A stretch of 36,986 nucleotides of DNA from Nonomuraea turkmeniaca. GTDB lineage: Bacteria; Actinomycetota; Actinomycetes; Streptosporangiales; Streptosporangiaceae. Numbering within the stretch: position 1 is the stretch's first letter; each line of letters starts with the position of its first letter. The notes beneath the pieces are model-generated. The model worked only from the letters and a program-made list of their open reading frames with translations, was not told the DNA's origin and ran no database searches. A program made the translations under genes and the position numbers. Shown here one piece after another: positions 31,013 to 36,986 of the stretch. The stretch spans positions 1 through 36,986 of the forward strand of contig NZ_VCKY01000100.1 of the NCBI RefSeq assembly GCF_005889735.1, given 5' to 3'.

Positions 31013-31828
31013 ATGGATACAGCAATGCGGCCCCTGGCCGACACCCAAGACGCCCAGCCGAAAGGCTTCGTCGCCAAGCTCCTCGCCGACCGTCACTCCG
31101 TCCCGTTCTCCATCGCACTGCACCTGGTGCCCGGCGCGGTCATCGTCGCCGTGTACGCGTTCATCGCCGCCCCCCTGGTCCGGGCGATAGACTTCCCGAT
31201 CTTCCTGGCCTGGGCCATCGCCCTCGCGGTTGTGCTCTTCCCGCTCCAGCTATTCCTGCTGTGGCTGGGCAAGAAGCAGACCGGCCGCTTCACGATGAAG
31301 GGCGTCGTCCACTACCGCGACAAGCCGGTCTCGCGCGGCAAGGTCTTCTGGCTCGGGGCCGCGTGCCTCGTGTGGATGACCGTGGTCTCGCTCTCGCTGA
31401 CCCCGCTGGACAACATCGTCTACGACTGGTTCTTCACCTGGGTGGACTACCAGGGCGCCGGCCCCGACGGCACCGCCTACCTCCAGGGCTACTCACAAGA
31501 GCTCGTGCTCACCACGCTGCTCATCTGCGCGCCGTTCACCGGCTTCACCCTGCCCCTGCTCGAGGAGTACTACTTCCGCGGCTTCCTGCTGCCCCGCCTC
31601 CCGCAGCTCGGCAAGTGGGCCCCGTTCTTCAACACCCTCTTCTTCTCGGTGTACCACTTCTGGGCCCCTTGGACGGTCCTGTCGAAGCTCGTCTTCCTCT
31701 ACCCGGGCGTCTGGCTCGCCTGGAAGAAGCAGGACATCCGCATCTCGATCGCCATGCACCCCGGCTCGGCGCTGCTGATGACCGTGGTCGGCATCATCGC
31801 CCTCGCCTCCGGCGCCACCTCGATGTAA
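31013..31828 (+). CDS. CPBP-family intramembrane protease
   Basis: A 271-residue polytopic protein from ATG 31013 (GTG 30983 is a possible longer start; neither has a strong ribosome site). Motif 1 is LLEEYYFRGFLLPRL (EExxxR) near residue 178, motif 2 is FFSVYHFWAPW and motif 3 is ISIAMHPGSAL; together they supply Glu and His active-site residues. It is unlike the CPBP gene at 17303 outside the motifs. It is followed by a decayed ABC transporter, so any functional partner is lost. Confidence 0.9.
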   Translation: MDTAMRPLADTQDAQPKGFVAKLLADRHSVPFSIALHLVPGAVIVAVYAFIAAPLVRAIDFPIFLAWAIALAVVLFPLQLFLLWLGKKQTGRFTMKGVVHYRDKPVSRGKVFWLGAACLVWMTVVSLSLTPLDNIVYDWFFTWVDYQGAGPDGTAYLQGYSQELVLTTLLICAPFTGFTLPLLEEYYFRGFLLPRLPQLGKWAPFFNTLFFSVYHFWAPWTVLSKLVFLYPGVWLAWKKQDIRISIAMHPGSALLMTVVGIIALASGATSM

Positions 31829-31945
31829 GACCGCCCGAAACGAGGGCGCCGTCCGCCGTCCGCGGGCCGGCTGCCTCGCTCCGGAGCGGGCCGCAAGCCC
31901 GCCGGGCAGGTCGGCCCCGGGCTGCCCGCGGCGCTGGATGCGCTG

Positions 31946-32341
31946 GTGAAGCCGGCCACTCGGGGCGACCCGGTGTCGCCTGCGCTGGACGGCATGAGCG
32001 AAATGGCCCTGACGGTGGACCATCTGATCGTGGTCGGGCGGGGCCAGCTCCTGGCCGACGCGGGAGTGGAGGAGCTCACCGGCTTACAGTCGGTCCTCGT
32101 GCGCGCCGCCTGGTCGCAGGAGCTCGCCCGGCTCCTGTCGGCTGAGGGGGCCACGGTACGGGGGTCGGGATCGGCACTGACCATCACCGGCATGGACAGC
32201 GCCGCGATTGGAGCGCTCGCCGCAGAGCTCGGCCTGGCCCTGGCCGAGCTGACCCTTCAGCGGACCACCTTGGAGGAGGCGTACATGGATCTCACCGGCG
32301 ACACTTCGGCCCCACCGCCCTCAGCCTCCAGGGCGGAGTGA
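31946..32341 (+). pseudogene. C-terminal relic of an ABC transporter ATPase
   Basis: The frame reads MSEMALTVDHLIVVGRGQLL then ADAGVEELTG and a C-terminal domain (VLVRAAWSQELARLLSAEGA to TLQRTTLEEAYMDLTGDT). The first block is the region just after the H loop in drug-type ABC ATPases (usually SSHLMSEMA). Walker A, Q loop, signature and Walker B are all missing, so it cannot hydrolyse ATP. It overlaps the start of the permease relic. Confidence 0.77.
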
Positions 32342-32896
32342 TGTTCGGCCAGCTCATCATCGGCGTCCTGGGTGTTCTGTCGATCACCTCCGAGTACGCC
32401 ACCGGCACCATCCGGGCAAGCCTGGCCGCCGTCCCCCGGCGCGGACGGCTGTTCGCCGCCAAGGCCGTCGTCGTCGGCTTGGTCACCACCGTCGCGGGAC
32501 TGGCGACGGCGTTCAGCTCGTTCCTCACCGGCCAGTGGGGCTTCGCCACAAGCGGGGTGCCACATGCGGGGTATCGGCGATCCGGAGGGGGCGCGGACCC
32601 TGCTCGGGGGCGGGCTCTACCTGGCGCCGATCGGGCTGCTCGGCCTGACGCTGGGATCCCTGACCAGATCGACAGCCGCCGGCGTCACCCTGCTCATCTC
32701 GCTGACCATTCTCGTCCTGGCCATACTGCAACTTCTGCCGCAGCGGGTTGCGAACCTTTGGCTGACCATTGCCGGTATGCAGGTCGTCGCGACGCTTCCC
32801 CACTCATCGCCCTGGCCCGGCTTCCTGCTGTTCACCGCCTTCATCGCCGTGCTCACCGCCGCCGCCCTCCTGACGTTCTGTCGCAGAGACACGTGA
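32338..32896 (+). pseudogene. Truncated and frameshifted ABC-2 permease
   Basis: One frame gives FGQLIIGVLGVLSITSEYAT, GTIRASLAAVPRRGRLFAAK and AVVVGLVTTVAGLATAFSSF; after a shift near 32560 the next gives LYLAPIGLLGLTLGSLTRST, AAGVTLLISLTILVLAILQL and a Phe-Cys-Arg-Arg-Asp-Thr end. The ITSEYATGTIR block is the hallmark of actinobacterial ABC-2 export permeases. The first helices are absent. Together with the ATPase relic this was a two-gene exporter. Confidence 0.8.
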
Positions 32897-32994
32897 GAGC
32901 ATCAACCAGCATCGGAATGAAAGTCCCGTTAAGAGGCCCCGTGGGCGGCTAACTGTGACTTTCGTCCGGAGGTGCCTGGCCGACCGAAACTGTC

Positions 32995-33393
32995 CTATTC
33001 GACGCGTTCGGCGTTGGAGTCGTAGCCGCCCCCGCCCGGGTAGACCCAGGCTCCGCTGAGGCTGCGGCCGTCAGGACTGAAGGTGCCCTGGTAGTAGGCG
33101 GGGAACCCCGATCACCCGCCCAGATGGTGAGGGTGTCGCCCTCGAGTTCATAGGTGTAGTCGAGGGTGCTGCCGTCGTCGCCGTAGTAGCGAGACTTGAT
33201 GTCGGTGCTGGGCTCGGCCATCAGCCTGCGTTCCCGGCCGATGATCTCGATGCCGTGGGTGTCGCCCAGCTCGACATCCTGCTGGAGGAAGAAGTCGTTC
33301 AGCCAGCGGTAGGTGACAGTTCCCCCATGCCCTCCGGTGATCTTCCGTGCCGACGAGCCTGGCCAAGGCCTGCAGCGCTGGGTCGTTGGTCAT
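32995..33393 (-). pseudogene. Frameshifted DUF1579-like gene
   Basis: ATG 33393 follows AAGGAGA and reads MTNDPALQALARLVGT. A frameshift leads to KITGGHGGTVTYRWLNDFFL, QQDVELGDTHGIEIIGRERR and SRYYGDDGSTLDYTYELEGD then TLTIWAG; a second shift leads to YYQGTFSPDGRSLSGAWVYP and GGGGYDSNAERVE with stop 32995-32997. Reassembled, this is a complete protein of about 130 residues like actinobacterial DUF1579/SnoaL-like lipocalin-fold proteins. Two indels with an otherwise intact sequence could be recent decay or sequencing errors. Confidence 0.76.
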
Positions 33394-33436
33394 CGCCGTC
33401 TCCTTCAGAGTGGTTTCCTGTCTTCACAGACCGGCG

Positions 33437-33712
33437 TCAGCGAGAAAGCTCATCGGTCCACAAGACGTACAAGCCGCAGAAGTCCACCTCGAACTCCACG
33501 GCCGCTGCACCTTCACCGACGAACGAATGCACCGCGGTGCCCAGGAACGTGGCGGCCGTCCGCTTCTGGATCTGCACGTTGAGGCAGGGACCGCCCTCAT
33601 CCGACGGCATCCCCACCCACACATCGCGGGCGGCTTTGGGCAGGTGATCGGAAACGAGGGAGTGCGAGTCAGGACAGCAGTCGCTCCCTCGCACTGAGCA
33701 GTCACTGACCAT
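33437..33712 (-). CDS. Small hypothetical protein, doubtful
   Basis: A 91-codon minus-strand frame reads ARDVWVGMPSDEGGPCLNVQ, KRTAATFLGTAVHSFVGEGA and VEFEVDFCGLYVLWTDELSR. The composition is protein-like, but there is no clear ribosome site and no family match. Overlapping frames on the other strand are also open. It may be a fragment of a larger gene; nothing is known about function. Confidence 0.25.
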   Translation of the reverse strand: MVSDCSVRGSDCCPDSHSLVSDHLPKAARDVWVGMPSDEGGPCLNVQIQKRTAATFLGTAVHSFVGEGAAAVEFEVDFCGLYVLWTDELSR

Positions 33713-33773
33713 CGGCGGCTCAGCCGGTGGTCAGCGGCCGGTCGCAGACCTGCCGGCTGATCCCAGGCGAAAT

Positions 33774-33793
33774 GTGTACACGATTGGGTACAC
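33774..33793. promoter_or_regulatory. Operator/-10 region of the Fic toxin-antitoxin operon
   Basis: GTGTAC (33774-33779) and GTACAC (33788-33793) form an inverted repeat with an 8-bp centre. TACACT (33789-33794) resembles a -10 element and is 6 bp before ATG 33801, which would give a leaderless mRNA. Repression by the Phd-like antitoxin through this site is the usual arrangement and is inferred. Confidence 0.55.
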
Positions 33794-33800
33794 TTTAGTC

Positions 33801-34118
33801 ATGCTGATCGAAACTCTGTCCGTGCGCGAGGCACGTGAGCAACTGCCCCGCATGCTTGAGCGATTCCGCAATGGCGATCGTACGCCGGTAGGGGTGGGGT
33901 CGCATCGCAAGACCGAAGCAGTCATGGTCCCAGTTGAGGTGTTCGACGAACTGACCGCGGAGCGGACTCGGGCACTGACGCAGGCCACCGCGTCGGTCCG
34001 GGCGGAAGGTCTCACACCGGGCGCCGACGCCGACGCCATCATGGAACGCTGGACGCGTGGCGAGATCAGCACGACGCACATGCGTGAACTCATCCGGCGA
34101 CTCTACGGTGTGGCGTGA
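33801..34118 (+). CDS. Antitoxin with Phd/YefM-like N-terminus and Fic-inhibitory helix
   Basis: A 105-residue protein. Residues 1-55 (IETLSVREAREQLPRMLERF then TPVGVGSHRKTEAVMVPVEV) match the Phd/YefM DNA-binding fold. Residues about 62-100 (TQATASVRAEGLTPGADADA then IMERWTRGEIST) contain SVRAEG, the SxxxE[GN] motif by which VbhA-type antitoxins place a Glu in the Fic ATP site. So one protein appears to combine repressor and inhibitor. It ends in a 4-bp overlap (GTGA) with the Fic gene, hence coupled synthesis. It probably autoregulates via the palindrome at 33774-33793. Confidence 0.9.
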   Translation: MLIETLSVREAREQLPRMLERFRNGDRTPVGVGSHRKTEAVMVPVEVFDELTAERTRALTQATASVRAEGLTPGADADAIMERWTRGEISTTHMRELIRRLYGVA

Positions 34119-34687
34119 CCGTCGATCCTTACGTCGATCCTGCCAGCGGTGTGCTGCGCAACCGGCTTTGCATCGCTGATGCCCAGCGGCTGTGCGAAGT
34201 GGATGCGGGCTTGACACGGGCTGCACTGGCAGACCTGGATACCCGGATCTTGCCGGGCGGCTACGACCTCGCCCATCTGCGATGCTTCCATCGCGAGATC
34301 TTCGGCGATCTCTACCCATGGGCTGGTGACATCAGGGTGGTGGGGATCGCGCGGTCGGATCCGTTCTGCTTGCCACAGCACATCGAGGCGTACTCGGCGG
34401 ATGTGTTCGACGCCTTGGCAAAGGAGCGGTACCTGCGTGGGCTTTCACGTGACCGATTCATTGACCGGTTGACCCATTATTTCGCGGAGGTCAACGCGAT
34501 CCACCCATTCCGGGAGGGTAACGGCCGAACGCAGCGCGCCTTCTTCCGCCAGCTCGGTCGTGAAGCGGGCTGGTTCATCGACTGGTCCAGTCTGGATCCT
34601 GACAGCAACGCGCATGCATCGAAGGCTTCACTGCGCGGCGACAACGGCCCGCTTCGCACACTGCTCGACTCCTTGCTAAGCTTCTAG
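34115..34687 (+). CDS. Fic family AMPylating toxin
   Basis: A 190-residue protein from GTG 34115. The full Fic core is present: catalytic loop HPFREGNGRTQRAFFRQLGR (HPFxxGNGRxxR) near residue 127, an upstream flap segment (GDIRVVGIARSDPFCLPQHI), and the helical frame YDLAHLRCFHREIFGDLYPW. It transfers AMP from ATP to a target protein; related class I Fic toxins modify DNA gyrase and topoisomerase IV. No inhibitory helix is inside the toxin, consistent with the separate antitoxin. It is intact and likely active when free. Confidence 0.95.
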   Translation: MTVDPYVDPASGVLRNRLCIADAQRLCEVDAGLTRAALADLDTRILPGGYDLAHLRCFHREIFGDLYPWAGDIRVVGIARSDPFCLPQHIEAYSADVFDALAKERYLRGLSRDRFIDRLTHYFAEVNAIHPFREGNGRTQRAFFRQLGREAGWFIDWSSLDPDSNAHASKASLRGDNGPLRTLLDSLLSF

Positions 34688-34805
34688 CCGATCAAGTAAT
34701 GAGTCGCCCCCTTCATCCAGGCTGTCGGTCGTTGCGAGATCGACGCCACCAGCCCAGGGCTGGCCGGGTGCCCCGTGATCGCATCCTGTCCCACGGCCCA
34801 CCGCC

Positions 34806-34836
34806 CGGGACATGAGTAGCCCCTACTCATGTCCCG
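34806..34836. terminator. 13-bp perfect inverted repeat downstream of the Fic gene
   Basis: CGGGACATGAGTA (34806-34818) and TACTCATGTCCCG (34824-34836) pair perfectly around GCCCC. It lies 119 bp past the Fic stop in a 403-bp gap (34688-35090) where I see no gene. It may be a terminator serving the toxin operon or a trace of a mobile element; no T tract. Confidence 0.6.
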
Positions 34837-35090
34837 CTCTCTGGAGTGCGGCTCGTGCTCTGGCCGCCATGGCGCCATCCTCCGGGTGTCGCCGACCTCG
34901 TCTCGGCGGAACTGCGTTGGAGGGCTTACCCGCCCAGGGCCGGACGGGTGAAGTCGTCGGCTACGCCGGTCAGATGCTGGACAACTATTATCCCTTGAGT
35001 TGCGCTGGGCTTCTTTGGTCTCTCTAACCCCAGAACCTGGGCCTATCTGCTGGTGCGGGGGTAGTGCGGACGCCCGGGTTCTCCCCTCAT

Positions 35091-35699
35091 TCAGGTCGTG
35101 GCGGTCTCGTACTGCGGGCGACCGGTGGTGCGGTAGGTCTGGATCGTTAGCCCCTTCGGGGTGGACTGCAAGTCGACCAGCTCGAGTCCTATGTCCGGGC
35201 CGGTGGCGGGGAAGAGCCGCGTGCCCTGGCCGACGACCACGGGATATGTGAGCAGTACGACCTGGTCGACCAGCCGGTGGTTGAGCAGCCAGCGGATCAG
35301 GGTGCCACTGCCCCAAACTTGCAGCTCACCGGCAGGCTTGATGGCTCTCAGCTCGCCGATGGCGCCCGCGATGTCACCGGACAGGACGGTCGTGTCCGCC
35401 CACTGCGGGTCGGTGAGCGTGGTCGAGGCGACGTACTTGGGCCGCGTGTTCAACGCCTCTCCGACGGGGTTTCCCGGATCCATTCCTGCTCCCCAGGAGC
35501 CAGCGAAGATCTCGTAGGTCCGCCGACCGAACAGGAACGCGTCGGCTCGCTGGAAGGCCTGGCTGATGAACGTCGAGGCCTCATCGTCGAGCAGTGGCGG
35601 GGCCCATCCAAAGCGCTCGAATCCGCCGCCGCCATCCTCGTCCGGCGCGCCGGCTTCGCGCCGGGTCCCTGCATCAATCCGTCGATGTCCCTGCGTCAC
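35091..35699 (-). CDS. Dihydrofolate-reductase-family (RibD C-terminal-like) protein, 5' end disrupted
   Basis: The body reads FERFGWAPPLLDDEASTFIS, RADAFLFGRRTYEIFAGSWG, PKYVASTTLTDPQWADTTVL, GELQVWGSGTLIRWLLNHRL and LLTYPVVVGQGTRLFP, all blocks of the DHFR/RibD_C reductase-like family. The natural start is ATG 35760 (MKLTTVTNVSVDG, preceded by GAAGGGA). Three 22-bp repeats at 35666-35731 plus a small duplication introduce an in-frame TAG and shift the frame. Translation could restart at GTG 35699 inside a repeat, without the first beta strand that helps bind NADPH. It is probably inactive as it stands. Confidence 0.78.
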   Translation of the reverse strand: MTQGHRRIDAGTRREAGAPDEDGGGGFERFGWAPPLLDDEASTFISQAFQRADAFLFGRRTYEIFAGSWGAGMDPGNPVGEALNTRPKYVASTTLTDPQWADTTVLSGDIAGAIGELRAIKPAGELQVWGSGTLIRWLLNHRLVDQVVLLTYPVVVGQGTRLFPATGPDIGLELVDLQSTPKGLTIQTYRTTGRPQYETATT

Positions 35700-35731
35700 T
35701 CCGTCGATGTCCCTACGTCACTCCGTCGACG
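35666..35731. repeat. Three tandem 22-bp repeats inside a reductase gene
   Basis: Units at 35666-35687, 35688-35709 and 35710-35731 have the pattern TCCCT[AG]C[AG]TCA[AC]TCCGTCGA[TC]G; neighbours differ at only a few bases. The single ancestral unit encodes the conserved VDG(L/V)MQGP turn of the reductase. Two extra copies add 44 bp, which is not a multiple of three. Confidence 0.9.
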
Positions 35732-35807
35732 GAGACGTTCGTGACGGTCGTCAGTTTCATGGTCGCAGTTCCCTTCGCGCTGGGTCGTCGTTGGGCATGA
35801 CCGGGCG

Positions 35808-36308
35808 TTAGTTCCCCCTCCAGCGAACAGCCGCGTAAAACTGTGCCGCCGCAGCCCTGCAGCTTGGCCTCAGGTGTGCCGTCATGCCGCTACACGTCCT
35901 GAGCATGTCCTGGAGAAGCGCCTGGTCGACGCCGTTGCGATAAACCTCGTTCCACCTCTTGGCGCTGACCAGATCCTTGAGGTTGCGGTAGCCGAAGTCG
36001 TGTCGCACGCACGGGATCGCGAAGATCTTCGCCCAGGATTTGGCGCTCGGTATTTTCCCTGCGTCCTTCAAGGTGCAACCGTCACTGTTCCAGCTGAAGT
36101 TGTACTGCTTGACTGAGTCCTTGTTCCTGTTCGCTCGGAACTTTGCCCACGCCCAGAAACTGTCCTCCGTCGGCGACGTGAGCTGGATTGCCACGGCCAG
36201 CTTCTTCGCCCTGCTCGGCTCCGCGTTCGCTCCTGCCGGAGCGCTGATCAGGGTTAGCACCGCCGCGGTGCCCGCCAGCCCGCTCGCGATGATCCTCGTC
36301 CTTTTCAC
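35808..36308 (-). CDS. Secreted prokaryotic phospholipase A2
   Basis: A 166-residue protein from GTG 36308, with AGAAGGGA upstream. The signal peptide (IIASGLAGTAAVLTLISAPA, GANA) precedes a mature domain of about 130 residues. FAIPCVRHDFGYRN carries the catalytic His-Asp pair and Ca-binding region of the Streptomyces PLA2 family (PF09056 type). Four Cys (DGCTL, IPCVRH, RTCSG, PSCRA) match its two disulfides. It should cleave the sn-2 acyl bond of phospholipids outside the cell. Length and motif are normal. Confidence 0.93.
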   Translation of the reverse strand: MKRTRIIASGLAGTAAVLTLISAPAGANAEPSRAKKLAVAIQLTSPTEDSFWAWAKFRANRNKDSVKQYNFSWNSDGCTLKDAGKIPSAKSWAKIFAIPCVRHDFGYRNLKDLVSAKRWNEVYRNGVDQALLQDMLRTCSGMTAHLRPSCRAAAAQFYAAVRWRGN

Positions 36309-36464
36309 TGCCGTCCCTTCTCTGCGTGGAGTCGGCCATCAGATTGGCGGCACGTGACGCGGCAGGACAACTGATCATGGCCGCGACGGCACGCAAACAT
36401 ACCGCCGACATACCGGGAGGGAGAGCGAAGGGCCGATCTGCTTGCGGGTGCTGAGGCCACATAG

Positions 36465-36695
36465 GCCCGGCTCGGCCATCGACTGATCGCGGCAGTTCGG
36501 GAAATCTCGCCTGTCAGTTGCATAGACGAGTGGCTCCTGCAGCGAACGGGATCCGTCACCGGCGCGAATCTGCATTACATCAGGTCCTATTATCAGGGCA
36601 TCCCTGGAAACTGTCTCGGCACTTACACGACAGGCAATTCCATCGTCAGGAATTGCGCGGATGAGCTGGACGAATACGCCATTTACGTGATCTGA
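36465..36695 (+). pseudogene. Orphan C-terminal protein fragment with its own hairpin
   Basis: After TAG 36462-36464 the frame stays open for 76 codons without ATG or GTG: LIAAVREISPVSCIDEWLLQ, RTGSVTGANLHYIRSYYQGI, PGNCLGTYTTGNSIVRNCAD then ELDEYAIYVI and TGA 36693-36695. The Cys, Tyr and Asn content resembles a secreted protein end; the family is not recognised. The stop codon is part of a hairpin, TGAGGAG (36693-36699) with CTCCTCA (36705-36711), a likely terminator. The 5' part of the gene is lost or starts at an unusual codon. Confidence 0.45.
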
Positions 36696-36907
36696 GGAGA
36701 CCACCTCCTCATGCCGATCCGCGTGTTTACGAGGACGGCGTCGTACGGGGCTGCTCAACGCGAGGCCTCTGGCTGGAGGCGATGATGGGGCGCCCTGCGG
36801 CCTCGGGCGCCGGCGAGTCGACGCGAGCGCGGTACCGGGGCTGTAGCGGGCCGATCAAATACTCCAGTGACACTTCGCGATCTTGAGGGATCGGGTCACA
36901 TGGCGAC

Positions 36908-36963
36908 GGCCACCGCGTGATCATTCGGAGTTTGTGAAGACAACCAAAGATCGTGCGGTGGCC
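36908..36963. repeat. Imperfect 18-bp inverted repeat at the right edge
   Basis: GGCCACCGCGTGATCATT (36908-36925) and AAAGATCGTGCGGTGGCC (36946-36963) are complementary at 15 of 18 positions with a 20-bp centre. No gene is supported between 36712 and the window end. Such repeats occur at ends of actinobacterial insertion sequences and as cruciform terminators; which applies here depends on sequence outside the window. Confidence 0.5.
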
Positions 36964-36986
36964 GCGAGCCACAGCGTAGACCCTGA

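Noticed and set aside
30772..32145. 457-codon open frame on the plus strand over the second CPBP gene
   Set aside because: It gives Arg/Pro/Gly-rich sequence with no domain; the overlapping frame carries complete CPBP motifs.

Overview
The window looks like chromosome from a high-GC filamentous actinomycete. GTG starts are frequent, and there are many secreted proteins with Ala-x-Ala signal peptides, TetR, MerR and AraC regulators, and several gene families typical of Streptomyces, Nonomuraea and related genera (F420/PPOX oxidoreductase, CPBP proteases, prokaryotic phospholipase A2, an AFP1-type antifungal protein). Streptosporangiales is my best guess, but no marker gene here proves it. This is accessory DNA: about twenty gene relics (truncated, frameshifted or chimeric) lie between intact genes, with no ribosomal or core metabolic cluster.

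Layout. 1-4.3 kb: the end of a probable ABC permease, a TetR gene with its operator beside a decayed SGNH/GDSL hydrolase, a membrane-PPOX fusion, and a divergent FAD-oxidoreductase/TetR pair followed by a second, degenerate PPOX 3' end. 4.3-8.1 kb: small membrane and secreted proteins (two paralogous 134-residue secreted proteins, a lamin-tail protein) around an AraC regulator. 8.3-11.3 kb: relics of a sugar (GlcNAc-type) ABC locus, a truncated phosphodiester-glycosidase-like gene, an intact polysaccharide lyase and a broken DUF6461 gene. 11.6-14.5 kb: a three-gene operon (small helical WXG-like protein, 672-residue protein, lipoprotein). 14.5-17 kb: transposase debris, a secreted protein, and a MerR/SDR relic junction. 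17.3-19.9 kb: a translationally coupled CPBP protease, histidine kinase and response regulator.

20.2-22.9 kb, the most interesting segment: on the minus strand an AraC regulator is followed by two tandem 24-codon mini-genes, each with an excellent Shine-Dalgarno sequence, and then an MFS exporter. The two peptides align without gaps and share a Cys-Pro-Asp-aromatic repeat with aromatic-x-Trp motifs. They are too short for routine gene calling and could be peptide precursors or regulatory leader peptides. A perfect 12-bp inverted repeat lies between the second peptide and the exporter start.

23-29.4 kb: response-regulator/TetR debris, a frameshifted membrane protein, a small ATPase-domain protein, carboxylesterase and Lnt relics, a large secreted LamG/FN3 protein, a MerR regulator divergent from an Old Yellow Enzyme reductase, and a 60-bp relic of a Fic toxin-antitoxin junction. 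29.5-29.96 kb: a promoter-like sequence, degenerate tRNA-like pieces and a hairpin, resembling a decayed tRNA array. 30.1-33.4 kb: an AFP1-like antifungal protein, a second CPBP protease, a decayed ABC transporter and a frameshifted DUF1579-like gene. 33.8-36.99 kb: an intact Fic toxin with an antitoxin carrying the SxxxEG inhibitory motif, a dihydrofolate-reductase-family gene broken by a 22-bp tandem repeat, a secreted phospholipase A2, and a final orphan C-terminal fragment.

All function calls were made by reading motifs by eye, with no database search. Some single-base frameshifts could be sequencing errors, but several relics also lack large internal or terminal parts, so real decay is widespread.
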